A stretch of DNA of 64,000 bases from Monomorium pharaonis. Its lineage: Eukaryota > Arthropoda > Insecta > Hymenoptera > Formicidae. The translations under genes were made by a program, and so were the position numbers. The notes beneath the pieces were generated by a model. The model had not been told where the DNA came from and searched no databases. It saw only the letters and a list, made by a program, of their open reading frames with translations. The stretch spans positions 7,807,276 to 7,871,275 of the forward strand of contig NC_050472.1 in assembly GCF_013373865.1 (NCBI RefSeq). Direction: 5' to 3'. Below are positions 53,501-64,000 of this stretch, piece after piece. Every line of letters begins with the position of its first letter. Position 1 is the first letter of the stretch.

Positions 53501-55351
53501 TCGGCGCGCAGTTTAAAATAAAGCTAAGAAAATTAAATTTAATAAAAAAGAATTATATCCATCACTAAGATCCGATGTAGACCGTTAGGCGATTTACAAC
53601 TCATTGATATGTTTAATATATTACGGTCAAAATAATGTACTAATATTTTTATTTTTAAATCATTTTTATTTGTTAATATTAATTTTATTATTATCCAATC
53701 ATATTCTTATTATAATTATCTATTATTAATTAATTCTTAATTAATAAATATAATCCAAACAAAGCGATACGTTAATATCATCAATCTTTCTCTATAAATT
53801 TATTTTTTTATAATATATGAGTATTACTTTGAATGATATATATTGTGCAAATATTTCACAACAATATACACACACACATACATATATACATATAATATAG
53901 GGCATTTTTTGTGAAAATGGCCCCTCCTCTGCATATTTTATTTTTTGAAATAAATAAATACTTAAGTGCTGAAAATTTTCGTTGATCTTTCTACTTTTGA
54001 ATGCCGTGTGGCAAATTTGAAAATGCAAAATGGCGGACCCAAAGTAGCGGTTAAAACAAAGAAAGAAGCCATTATTTATAATATAAAATAACATTTGCAC
54101 ATTATTTGACCCTGAAAAAAAACCGATTCAGATGTGTCCTGATTTTAGGCAGTATTGTTAACCCTTAAAATTGACTCTGGGTTAAAATAATTATTTGAAT
54201 CGGCCCTTTTCAGGATCAAATAATGTGCAAGTGTTATTTTATCCGCTTGAGCCATAACAGGGAAGAAAAAATCTATGGTGAATGTATGATAAGCTTTTAT
54301 TAATTTACTGTTTATAATTACGATACAAATTAATTAGATTATTTGCAGATTCCATACATTAATATCTCGATTATCGATAGACCTAATCAATATTGGACTT
54401 TTATATTCATCTCGATCCCTTTTACCTTTTACGAGCGTTGACCTACATGTTTTGGGACTGTATATATAAAAAAAATGTATATATAAAAAGAATTATATTT
54501 ATTTTGAAAAAGTATTTGTTTTATTCCATAAGCAATAACAGATTAGCAATAAAAGCAACAAAAGGCAAAAATAAATTGTAAAAATCATGATTTAAATAAT
54601 TTGATATCTTATATTTAAAAGATAAAGTTTTTATTTTGTCAAATTTAAATTTTATAGTTCCGGCGTGTTAATAATTTTACCGGCAAGTGGAAACGGTACA
54701 TTCCACGCGCGTTTCGGAGATGCTAGAGCACTAGTCAGAGGGACAATCTCAACGAGGTCACGAGAGGGAAAGACGTATATGAACGTCGATAACCTTGACG
54801 TAGTACTCGCAGTGAAAAATCTACAAATGCGAGTCAGCAAGATCTTCAACAACAATAGAATACTCAGTAAGCAAATTGCAACACAAATCTAATTAATAAT
54901 AATAATTAATAATAATATAGAAAATTATGTAAAAAATATATCACTTTTTATAGTTGTATTCGGAAAAAAATATATTACCTGAGTATTACTCTCGGGTATT
55001 ATTTTATTCTTGTTCTACATTCGACGAACAAGAATAAAATGATGGGGGCATATTCGAGTGATGTTTCCAAATACAGTCTATGATATATATTATACATATA
55101 ATATTTATTATAATATTACAATTATTAACTCTATTTTACGTATTTATTATTATTTCTTTTTATGAATGTATTACCTTTTATTTCTTTTAATTATTATAGC
55201 CGAGGCAATCAATCTCTTCCTTCGAGAGAACGGGCAAGAAGTGTTGAAATTGATGGAGCCACAGCTGAAGAAGAAGCTGTCGGCACTCTTTGCTGGCATT
55301 GTTAATCAACTCTTACGACACCTGCCAGTGGAAACGTTCCTTATACCTTAA
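50512..55351 (+). CDS. Gene D: takeout/JHBP-family secreted protein, complete (5 exons, 245 aa)
   Basis: Exons are 50512-50581, 51923-52056, 52360-52532, 54658-54866 and 55200-55351 (TAA). They sum to 738 nt with phases 1, 0, 2, 1 and canonical GT-AG ends. Signal peptide is residues 1 to about 19 (LWAILLLVGCTATLSS). Cys30-X9-Cys40 (CSKSDPKLINC) is followed by HHLRPYLSAGIPEIELPAVE, textbook takeout/JHBP sequence. Exon 3 (DELTLSLTGGANGYKIQL) and exon 4 form the central beta region. Exon 5 encodes the last helices (EVLKLMEPQLKKKLSALF) and ends VETFLIP. It is the only plus-strand member of the cluster, converges on gene E and is most similar in style to gene B. The 303-nt intron 2 and 333-nt intron 4 are short compared with those of A and C. 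Expected product: an extracellular carrier of a hydrophobic ligand; identity of the ligand unknown. Confidence 0.95.
53234..53616. mobile_element. Foldback element interrupted by a Harbinger-like MITE, in gene D intron 3
   Basis: The left arm (TATCAATGAGTTGTAAATCG onward, 53239) and right arm (ending at CTCATTGATATG, about 53609) are inverted copies. Paired inner blocks are CGGTCTACATCAGATCTTAG with its complement at 53563-53583, and AAATTTAATTTTCTTAGCTT with its complement at about 53520. The centre carries CGGCGCGCAGTTTAAA. It is the best-preserved copy of the dispersed family. Confidence 0.75.
53264..53384. mobile_element. 121-bp PIF/Harbinger-like MITE with TAA target duplication
   Basis: The terminal inverted repeats begin GGGCCGAAGCACAAAACATG and extend about 44 bp, almost perfect, leaving a loop of about 30 nt. 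The element is flanked by TAA at 53261-53263 and 53385-53387. A 3-bp TWA duplication and GGGCC-type ends are PIF/Harbinger hallmarks. The other arm of the host element shows the uninterrupted site (ATCGCCTAACGGTC in complement). Confidence 0.85.
54085..54240. repeat. 156-bp inverted repeat in gene D intron 3
   Basis: AAATAACATTTGCACATTAT pairs with ATAATGTGCAAGTGTTATTT, and TTTGACCCTGAAAA...CCGATTC with GAATCGG...TTTTCAGGATCAAA. Probably another small MITE; ends not defined. Confidence 0.6.
54955..55076. repeat. 122-bp hairpin in gene D intron 4
   Basis: TGTATTCGGAAA pairs with TTTCCAAATACA, and ATTTTATTCTTGTTC with GAACAAGAATAAAAT, around a loop of about 10 nt. A MITE-like foldback filling a third of this 333-nt intron. 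Confidence 0.6.
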
Positions 55352-55416
55352 AACATCTATATTATAATCTTTATTATAATAGTTATTATTATTAACTTCT
55401 TCTTATTAAAATCAAC

Positions 55417-55422
55417 AATAAA
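55417..55422 (+). terminator. Polyadenylation signal AATAAA downstream of gene D
   Basis: AATAAA lies 66 nt after the gene D stop codon, the first canonical hexamer on that strand, so the 3' UTR is probably about 80-100 nt. Confidence 0.55.
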
Positions 55423-55531
55423 TTTTAAACATGCACGGGAACTAAATAATGTAGTATAGCATAAGAAAGAGATCGCTTTTCAGGCATTCTTCTAATTAAA
55501 GATAAGCATAATATGTAGACATGCTTTTAAG

Positions 55532-55881
55532 CAGGGTTCTAAATAATGCATTACTTTTTGTAATGCATTACGGTTTTATTAAAAAGTATTTTTTTAATAA
55601 CTTATACAAAGGTTCTTAATTACGCATTACTTTTAAAATAATCAATGTAAATTTTTTCATTACGCATTACTTTTGAAATAATTAATGCGATCTTCTTCAT
55701 TACGCATTACAATTGAAATAATTAATGCAATTTTTTTTATTACGCATTACTTTTTAAATAATCAATGCGATTTTTTTATTTTGGAATTATTGTTTTAATA
55801 AATAATGAATAAAAAAATAATTACTTATTAAAAAATTAATAAGTAATGCATTATTTTTTATTTTGCATTTTTATCACCCTG
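55532..55881. mobile_element. 350-bp hAT-like MITE with 8-bp target duplication and internal 40-bp repeats
   Basis: The ends are CAGGGTTCT and TCACCCTG, matching the CAGGG-type hAT terminus, flanked by the perfect 8-bp repeat CTTTTAAG (55524-55531 and 55882-55889). Inside, a 40-bp unit starting TACGCATTAC repeats in register at 55621, 55661, 55701 and 55741. Further ATGCATTA motifs occur at both ends. Non-coding and inserted between the 3' ends of genes D and E. Confidence 0.85.
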
Positions 55882-56896
55882 CTTTTAAGCTGATTTTCAA
55901 CTTTTAAATAGTAGGTTGATTTCATTTTAATATTTTCAAAATTTTTTTGATATATTTGGACATTAAAAGAATAAATTTTAAAAAATCAATTTTAAAATTG
56001 TTACTTTTACAGACAATATATTATATTTACAAAGATAAAAAACGTAATTAAATGTAATATCATGCAATTAAATTTAAGATTAATAAATAATTTTTGTTAA
56101 TATTGTAAATGTAATTGTTGTTGCTTATATCGTAGTAAAACAAAGATGCAGAAATCATAATAAGTTTTAGATATGGAATTATAAATTTAGCGCACAAATG
56201 GAATCAGTGGTACATTGTTAGAATAAAACAAATGTTTTATCTATTTGTTTGGTTTATATAAACAAACCTTATCATATATACCATATATAACATATACATG
56301 TGTATATAATAAAAATTAATTATTTTAGTTGGTTTAAATATTTATTTATTTTCTTATATATAAATTATTATCTATTACGTTGTACGTAATATAAATAAAC
56401 TAAAAGTATGTATATAATTCAACAATTAATAATTTGAAAGAAAAGTTTCAAGAGAGTTAAAAATTATTTGGGAAAATGATTTTATTTATATTGTATCTAA
56501 TACTCTCTTTGTATTATCATTTATATTTATTACGTTATTGTGCTCACAAACAATCACTAGCAGAAATAGCAATAACACAATGTAGTATTAATAATGTTAA
56601 AAATAATGCTAAAAATCTATTTTTACACGTTACCTAATTGTACAATAAATTCGCCATTGTCACACTATTCACACGCATGTCAACGTGGTGCAAATCTAAA
56701 CACTATCAGGAGTACGCACGATGAGAAGAAAAAAACGTCGGGATAATTATAGACTTCAAATAAAAGAATATGTTAGTTTCCCCTGCGCTAATTTTGCCTA
56801 AAAAAAAAATGATCCCGAGTTCAATGATCCTACAATCTTACTAATTGTAAGCTGTGTACGTGTCCTGGCAGGGAAAGAAACGTCTCTTCAACGATC

Positions 56897-59800
56897 TTAA
56901 GGGAACGTCTTCGAGAAGGATACTTTCGAGAATACGCGATTGCTAAGCTCAGTAAGCTGTTCATCCCAACTCTTCGCAAGTATTGGCAGCATCGAGCGAT
57001 ACAAGGTCGGCCAATAATCGTTGACAAATTTGATGGCTGCGTTGGCTAGAAGTGAGAATTCGTAACGATCAGTAACTGCTGTAACGACCAGATTACTATA
57101 AGTATACCGACGCGTAAAAGGCAAATTAACCAGATTCATAATCTGTATTATGTAACAAGAGATTACGACATAGGTATCAGAGTTTCTCAACAATTATCAA
57201 GGAATTGCTGAAGTGATATAACAAGACAATTAGAGATAATGAAACGGGCGATTACGGCAATAAGAAAAATAAAAGAATACAATGTCTCACATTCAGCATC
57301 TTCTTTTGTAGTCACGAACAAAAAATTCATTCTTATTGTTCATAAAAATATAGAAATGTGTCAGCTAGAATAATGTGAAGAAACTTAAAATATTATACTT
57401 ACTGAGTTCATCGTTACCGTCAAACATGTCACTGAACCAGACTTGCATCTTCCCGATTTCTGGATTTAAATGAACATGTTCTATGGTCCATCTATCATTA
57501 GCTACACCTCCTTCCATTATCCATGTACATTTTATGTCTTCCATGCTAATGTTAAAGGCTCCTATTGAAATAAAAAAGAATATACTATAATAAGTAATAT
57601 TACACATCTGTATAATTAAATCTTATTATTTAGAATATTTTAACATATTGTTTATATCATCTAAGGTTAATAAATTTTTAAAATATATTACAAACAAAGT
57701 CATAATTAATAAATATATATATACTTTAAATAAAAGAAATAATAAAATTAATTCTACTGTAATTCATAAAATTATAAAACAATAAAATAAATCGCTAAAT
57801 TAATAAAATGTATTTCTATCTATTAAACAAAAATGTTTATAAAAAAAAGAGTAAAATTAAATATTTTATAAATAAAAATAATTTAAGTTCTAAAAATAAA
57901 AAGAAACAATTTATTTAAGAAATAGAAACAGAAATAGATTTTAGATTTATTTAAGAAGGAAATAGAACAATTTTCATTAAATAAATCATGTTAAAAAAAG
58001 AAACATCACATATTTATGAGCTATTCTCAGTAACAGAGAAATGTTATTCGTTATTGGTTTACGCTTCACGGCAGATATTATATTTATACTACAATATGAG
58101 AAAAATAGGAAAGAGAAAAATATAAACAAAACAATTTTAGAACCCTATAAACATGTAAAATGTAATATTATCTGTTTTTTATTAGACAATTATAACACAC
58201 TAACCTTACATTGTGTTTCACTATGTAACATTTTTGTTGGAACAATTAGAATTTTAAACTTAATTGACAAGCAATTTAATAATATTGAACACCAAGAAAT
58301 TTTTTGTTATTAAAATTGATATAATTATAAAAATTTTTTAAATAGAGAAATTTATTTTTACCATTAGTATCACATGTTTAATTTTTTATTTTAATTTATT
58401 TTTTATTTGGATTTTATTCGAATCTATCTAGATAGCACAGAATGATATCTATGGCAATCTATAGAACATTCTTATGTTCTTAGAATGTTTTATATACATG
58501 TTTAGAAGACTTGTCTAGTGGCTTCATTTAACTCGGATATATAATCAGTTTTTATATAATTATATTAAAAGCAATTTGCATACCTTCGCCTCCAATATGA
58601 AACGATTTTACGGATCCATCGGCTTTGAAATCACCTTCCATAAGCACCGTCGGCAAACTGACATCAGCCTCTAATTTAAAGTAAGTGTCAGAATAATGCG
58701 GTCTTACAGCCAAGAATTCAGCCTTTGAAAGTCCATGGGTTTTAACGTTTGTGACTAATATGTCCACTTTTATGTCATCAGCATCATACTGGAGTCTTTC
58801 TTTTTCGGAAAAGTATGGGTCCAAGACTGGCACATCAAGATTTGGGATACCTTCCAGAAAAAAATTAAAACTAAAGTACAAGTGTAATGCATTAACACAA
58901 ATTAACATAATATATTAAGATGAATTGACATAAACACTATTAGTGCTCCGTTTGTAATACCTGGCATAAATTTTGGCCATGCTTCTTCTATCGCAGATTT
59001 CAAGCAAGACGCATAGTCATCTGCATCATGCTTGCATGTTTTTACAGCTGTGCAAAACAGATATAAGTATATTAATATTTAATAATACTTAATATTAAAT
59101 ATTAATTCTATATATTACTGTACTAGTTATGATAAAATATATGCCCATCTTTTTATTAACATTACCTAATCTTTATTTCCGTTAACTTTTATATTAAACA
59201 TTTTACAAGGTTTAAAATTTTAAACAATGAAAATTAAGACCGCAATTGGCATGCAATTTAAGAGAGGCCATACACTGTTATAACAAAATGTTAGTGCTGA
59301 AATAAGATTACGTACGTAACTTTTAAAGACATTTCTTAATTTGTCGAACTGTGCGACGTTACTTTTAATCTTAACATACCACATTAAATTTTGAAGTAAT
59401 ATTACAGTATTAAATTGACAGTCAATAATATTGATGCTAATAAGCATCTGTAAGAACTTTTCCCCCTTCTCCAAAAAATACAAAGAATGGCGCACAATAT
59501 TCAAAAAATAAAAAAAATATATTTAAGAGTCACATAATGTATTATTATATTTCAACATTAAAATCTTGTTATAATTTGTACATAACTTGTACATAAACTT
59601 TTCTCGATTTTAATTTAAAACTTATTTCTAGTATTTAATTAGAATATGTTTATTATTATAATTCTGTAATAAAATTTTACACAAATTGACTTATAAAACT
59701 TTATATGTCAGCATTGAATTTGTAGTTGATATTAACAACATTTTTCCTTTCTCTATAGTAAAACTAGCCATAAAGTGCAATTGCATTTCTATTTTTATCT

Positions 59801-60757
59801 ACGTATCTAAAAGCATGTTTTGTTTGATGTATCGCTGAAAGAAGAGATTGCTGTTGAAATTAGCATAATTAGAGGTTACCTGTGAAAAATAACAAGATAT
59901 ATAATTAAACGTTTAAACTTGTGCAATTATTAACTACTCAACCATAAAAATCAATCTACACACATGTAAACTTAAGTTACTAATCATTTAATGCAGCTAA
60001 TACAATATTGTGTAGTATATCATATCTTAGCTCCAAAAATTAATTTATATAATTAATTATAATTTTTATCTTAATGTTGTAAAAATAACACTAATTACAC
60101 AATACGCGGTCTATTAAAAAACATTATCTAACTTAAAAAATTAAAATATAAAACTATATATTACACACAATAACAAATTGAGTATAAGACTAATATGTAA
60201 TTAATACAATCTTGAAATAAATAAATATATATATGTATATTACATTAACACCTCAATTATTTAGCAATAATTAAACATAATAATTAAATTTTTAATGTGT
60301 ACAAATTGTTGTTTTAAATTAAAATTATATATAAATGCACCAAAAATATTGTATCATTATAACTAATCATATAACTCTTTATAACTAAAGTATAACATTA
60401 ATCAAATAATTATATTTGCAAATTATTACAAAAATTTTTTTATTACATAGAAAATGACTAATGACATAGAATGATCATAACTAAACGTGAAATTTGAGAG
60501 ATAAAAATGTACACATTAGCCGTACATTATATAAATTATGTCTAAAATTATTGCTTATAATTAAACAAAAACATTTTATTAAATGCTTCAAGACAAGAAA
60601 CAATGTAGACAAATTAATTTTAAATTTTAAATTATGTAAACATTATTAAAGCAAGCAAAACAAATCGCTGATTAAAGGACTTACGAAGCTCCAAATCCTG
60701 AGCCGCGGCAAACACAAACGCGGTAGCGCAGAATAAAAAAAGTGAATAAAACGACAT
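56897..60757 (-). CDS. Gene E: takeout/JHBP-family secreted protein, complete (5 exons, 244 aa)
   Basis: Exons are 60757-60685, 59047-58961, 58850-58584, 57561-57403 and 57045-56897 (TAA). They sum to 735 nt; all four introns are phase 1 with GT donors and AG acceptors. Signal peptide is residues 1 to about 20 (LFLFCATAFVFAAA). Cys29-X9-Cys39 (CKHDADDYASC) is the family's N-terminal pair. SAIEEAWPKFMPGIPNLDVP is the '..G(I)P.L.(I/V)P' region. Exon 3 holds the first beta part and ends HIGGEG. Exon 4 (AFNISMEDIKCTWIMEGG) has a third cysteine. Exon 5 gives the terminal helices and ends FSKTFP. The sequence is clearly JHBP/takeout-like but diverged from genes B and D. It has its own TATA/initiator promoter 30-60 nt upstream, so it is probably transcribed independently. 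Ligand and tissue are not inferable. Confidence 0.95.
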
Positions 60758-60786
60758 CCTGCTTGATTAAAAATCTTGGTAGCTAA

Positions 60787-60819
60787 TCTGACCAATTATA
60801 AACATTCGGTTTTTATATA
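60787..60819 (-). promoter_or_regulatory. Core promoter of gene E (TATA box + initiator)
   Basis: On the minus strand TATATAAAA (60819-60811) is followed by an arthropod initiator-like TCAGAT. Its A lies at 60789, 30 nt downstream of the first T of the TATA box, which is the usual spacing. This predicts a start of transcription at about 60789 and a 5' UTR of about 32 nt before the ATG at 60757. Confidence 0.75.
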
Positions 60820-63800
60820 GTTTCCAGGCCCAAGGACTTGGCCAAGATGCGTTGCAAAATTACATATCATTAAACACATGAGAAGCGAGAAGTAGCAGCA
60901 ACACTTGATCAGAGGTGGTAAACTAAAATGCGGCTACGATAGCTCCGGGAAATGCGTTTCTCTTTTATTCAAGGTGTTTCCGTTAGGTAATGGAGTAAAC
61001 GAAAATGTTACATCTGTGATATAAATACCGTGTACGTTACGCGTATGTCATAATAATTACCTAGAGATATATAATATATTGTATAATGTAATATATTTAT
61101 GTAATATATATTCTTTTTTTAGTTGTTATAAGAGAGTACGTATTACATTATTAAATAAATACTAGTACAAATAACGTAATCATTTACAACAGCTGTCAAT
61201 AAACTTTTTAATTTGGTTATTTTTTTTTTTTAATTTACGTTATTGATATTTATTGATGTTAGCATAGAATGAGATAAAAGTTAAAATTGACATAATAATA
61301 GCTATAAATTCTATCTTTATGCATAAGCGTAATTAAATAAATTTGTCTGACAAATTGTTCCGTTAAATAATAAATTAATTATGTAATACTTACGCGTATC
61401 TATAGAAATCTGTAACGCCATTTCTGTCGAAAGTTTTCTATTCCTTCTTTTCAAAGCATAACATTTCTTTTCTATTTTTAAAACGGTAATGTTTTTTTAT
61501 TTATTTTGATTTTCTTTGTTTTTAGTTTGTTTTTTTTTTTTTTTTTTAAATTGGTTTTCTCTTATTTTTTAAACATTATTGTTAATATAATAAGATACAA
61601 AATAAAAATTAATAAAAATGCTTCAGAATTCAAAAAGAGTTTACTTCTTTCCAATCTCTTAACATGATCTCAAAGCTAACTCAAACTCCGAGCGAACAGT
61701 TTCCGTGATCTTATTACCTTGAGTACATTCTTGCAATTCGGGCGATCGCGCAAGATTTGCAGACTCGATTCACACCTTGCATTTGTCTAGCTGTGACGGA
61801 CTTGAGATCAAATCATGTGCTCTGAAGTATACTTCAGTAGCTATAGCTACTCTTGGAACAGAACACGTCAACGATTAGAAATGAGTTTCTCTAATAAATT
61901 ATGCAGGAAGAAATAAAGAAAAAAAAATGGAGATGCTGAGGAAACATCGTTCGACAGGACTCCACTTTATGATGTAAACTTACGCGGCGTATGCTGATAT
62001 ATATATATATGTCAGCGTGTTGAATGCGAATATGAACCGGCGAATTGTTATAAATATAAATGGTACATGTGTGAACGGCTTTCTGTTATTAATGATCAGC
62101 TTTATGCAATACCTGACAGTACTGAAATCTCTCCAATGGTAGTAACATTTACATTTTACTTACAACACAATACGACTTACACATATTTTGTCTTTACGAT
62201 ACTAATGCCTGTAATCTTCATACCCTAAAGATATCTTATTTATTTACACAAAATCGTAGGTTTACTTATGTACAGGTTAAATCTATATTTTGTAGAGATA
62301 CTCCGGTATTGCATACTACTCATACAGATTATTGTAGCATGTAATATAAAATAATGTTGTAGTAACATTTGCAACATTCCGCAAAATTGCTGAAATATTT
62401 TTTGTTGTATGGAATATTAATTCCAACAGTTTTAATGTAAATTCAACAACATTTTTCATTCAACAATTCGAATAGTTAAGATGTTAATAAAACAATTTTT
62501 TAAATAAATTATAATTAAAATTATCCAGTTACTGTAACTTTTTAATTTAAGTGTAGTGCTTGGATTTTACTCCGTGTAAATTTTATCGTAATTAAATATT
62601 TTGTGTACATTTATTATCTTCTCACACGAAAGAGCAAAAAGTAAATTTGTTTAAATTTAAATAAACTTGTAGTTGCATTTAAAAAAGTACTGACTAATTA
62701 TATATATTTACTATTACAAAATGTAAAGAAAAAAAATTTTTTTAATTCTATTATTATTTACTTAATTAATAAAATAGATTATGCGCGCGCGCAATATAAA
62801 CATCTTTGTGTCGTAAAGTTCTCTTGAATTAGCTGAGCTAAGTATAGATTCTTACTGTTAATCATTTGTGTTTTCTATTTCATTGTCATACAGAGGCGGC
62901 TGACTTAGTACTTAAGAGCAGCGTAGGCTGCACTTAATAGCCTCTTCTAACAAACATCTGACGTGCAACAATGTTGCGTGTAACATTTGATACAATAAGG
63001 CGTGTAGATTATAAAGAAGCGCATCATAAATTAACTAAAGGCCAGTATTTGGATTTCGCAACTGCTTTGTGTTTCCCTCATTGGTTTTATAAACAATAAT
63101 AATGCATAATGAATAGCACGTGCCACCGATTTTTATCCATACATTAAGTAAAACGGCAACTTCCGTATATTTAAAAAAATAATAAAAACAGAATACAGAC
63201 TTTATGCGTTTCTAATTCTAAAACGATACACTGTTTATTATTATTTACAACTTTTGCAAAAATAAACATTGTAACAATAAACTTTTTTAATTGGCAGATT
63301 TATTATAAATAAACATTAAAGAATATAACGTTACCAAGTAAATATCTGTATTATCAAATTATTTTTTTGAAATATTTATACCTGTATTATAACAAAAACA
63401 TTATATAAAGAAAGAACAGAAATATTGAAAAATTATTTCTTTATATTTTGTATTTGTTAAAAAATTTATAATAAAAACTTTTAAAATAATAATTTAAAAA
63501 AAATAAAAATTAAAAATAAAGTGTTACAATCAAACATTTAAAAAATATATATTTATATAATAATAATAATAAAGAAAAAATATTAGAATTTTAAGAATAA
63601 CTTTTTAATAAAGAAATGCATTTTTACGGAAAAAATAACGTTTACTAATAAAAGTACATCTGAATAATAAATACTTACACATATAAAAGAAAACCACTGT
63701 AAAAAAATATATTTCTATACAAAAACATTTTTTTCTTATTTCATATAATTTACAAAAATTTTAAATAAATTGTTTTTAAAATCCACATTATTGTTTTAAT

Positions 63801-64000
63801 ATTTAGAGTAATATAATTTTTAAATAAATTAAGACATTCTAATTTAATATAAATATTAATAAATAAAATAAATTGCAAAGCAATAATTATAAAAAAAATA
63901 AATAAATAAATTTAAAAATGTGAGAAAAAACTGTAATTATTAATACGAAACGTTTTAACTATAGTTAATTATTTTCAATTATAATAACAATTGCTTGAAT
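60820..64000. other. Right flank upstream of gene E
   Basis: Mostly AT-rich. Two GC-richer patches (61660-61880, followed by a TATATATATATATG at about 61999; and 62890-63110) carry no ORF or family exon that I recognise. They might be regulatory or belong to a gene beyond the right edge. A T-run lies at 61531-61548. 63150-64000 is very AT-rich with no features seen. Confidence 0.5.

Noticed and set aside
55621..55780. CRISPR-like array from regularly spaced repeats
   Set aside because: The 40-bp units are contiguous tandem repeats without unique spacers, inside a hAT-like MITE in a eukaryotic genome.
58041..58313. 90-aa plus-strand ORF in gene E intron 3
   Set aside because: AT-rich, no domain, antisense to the intron of a well-supported gene.

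Overview
ORGANISM. This is an AT-rich stretch of insect nuclear DNA. The genes have introns, GT-AG splice sites and arthropod-type core promoters (TATA box plus TCAGT/TCAT-like initiator). Long dinucleotide microsatellites and many short inverted-repeat (foldback) DNA transposons lie between and inside the genes. The proteins and general style suggest a hymenopteran, perhaps an ant; this is inference, because no species-specific marker is visible. LAYOUT. The only protein family I can support is the haemolymph juvenile-hormone-binding-protein (JHBP) / takeout family of small secreted carriers of hydrophobic ligands. Five members form a cluster. Gene A (minus strand, 12150 to 994) is cut by the left edge of the window. 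Gene B (minus, 24814 to 19264, 4 exons, 252 aa) is complete. Gene C (minus, 39356 to 30106, 4 exons, 243 aa) is complete if its distant signal-peptide exon is correctly assigned. Gene D (plus, 50512 to 55351, 5 exons, 245 aa) is complete. Gene E (minus, 60757 to 56897, 5 exons, 244 aa) is complete. D and E converge with 1.5 kb between their stop codons. C and D diverge across 11 kb of repeat-rich DNA. All five have a hydrophobic signal peptide followed by a Cys-X9-Cys pair. Their intron positions differ from member to member. HOW THE GENES FIT TOGETHER. They look like an old tandem family that duplicated, diverged strongly in sequence, and partly lost or moved introns. Each is probably an independently expressed secreted carrier; nothing in the sequence shows a shared pathway or a specific ligand. 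Possible exon relics of the family lie at 34.4 kb, and much more doubtfully at 41.0 and 12.9 kb. REPEATS. The rest is mainly introns and intergenic DNA full of foldback elements. They include a 2.3-kb near-complete palindrome (2794-5081), a 1.3-kb foldback (1254-2571), a 350-bp hAT-like MITE with an 8-bp target duplication (55532-55881), and a 121-bp Harbinger-like MITE inserted into one arm of another foldback whose other arm keeps the empty site (53264-53384). A dispersed foldback family has three two-armed copies and two partial ones. There is also a 5'-truncated LINE end with an ATT-repeat tail (about 48.28-48.84 kb), a possible tRNA-derived SINE (16.95 kb), and a 623-bp-period tandem duplication of purine-rich DNA (44.79-45.85 kb). 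I see no rRNA, tRNA or CRISPR, and no complete transposase or reverse-transcriptase gene.
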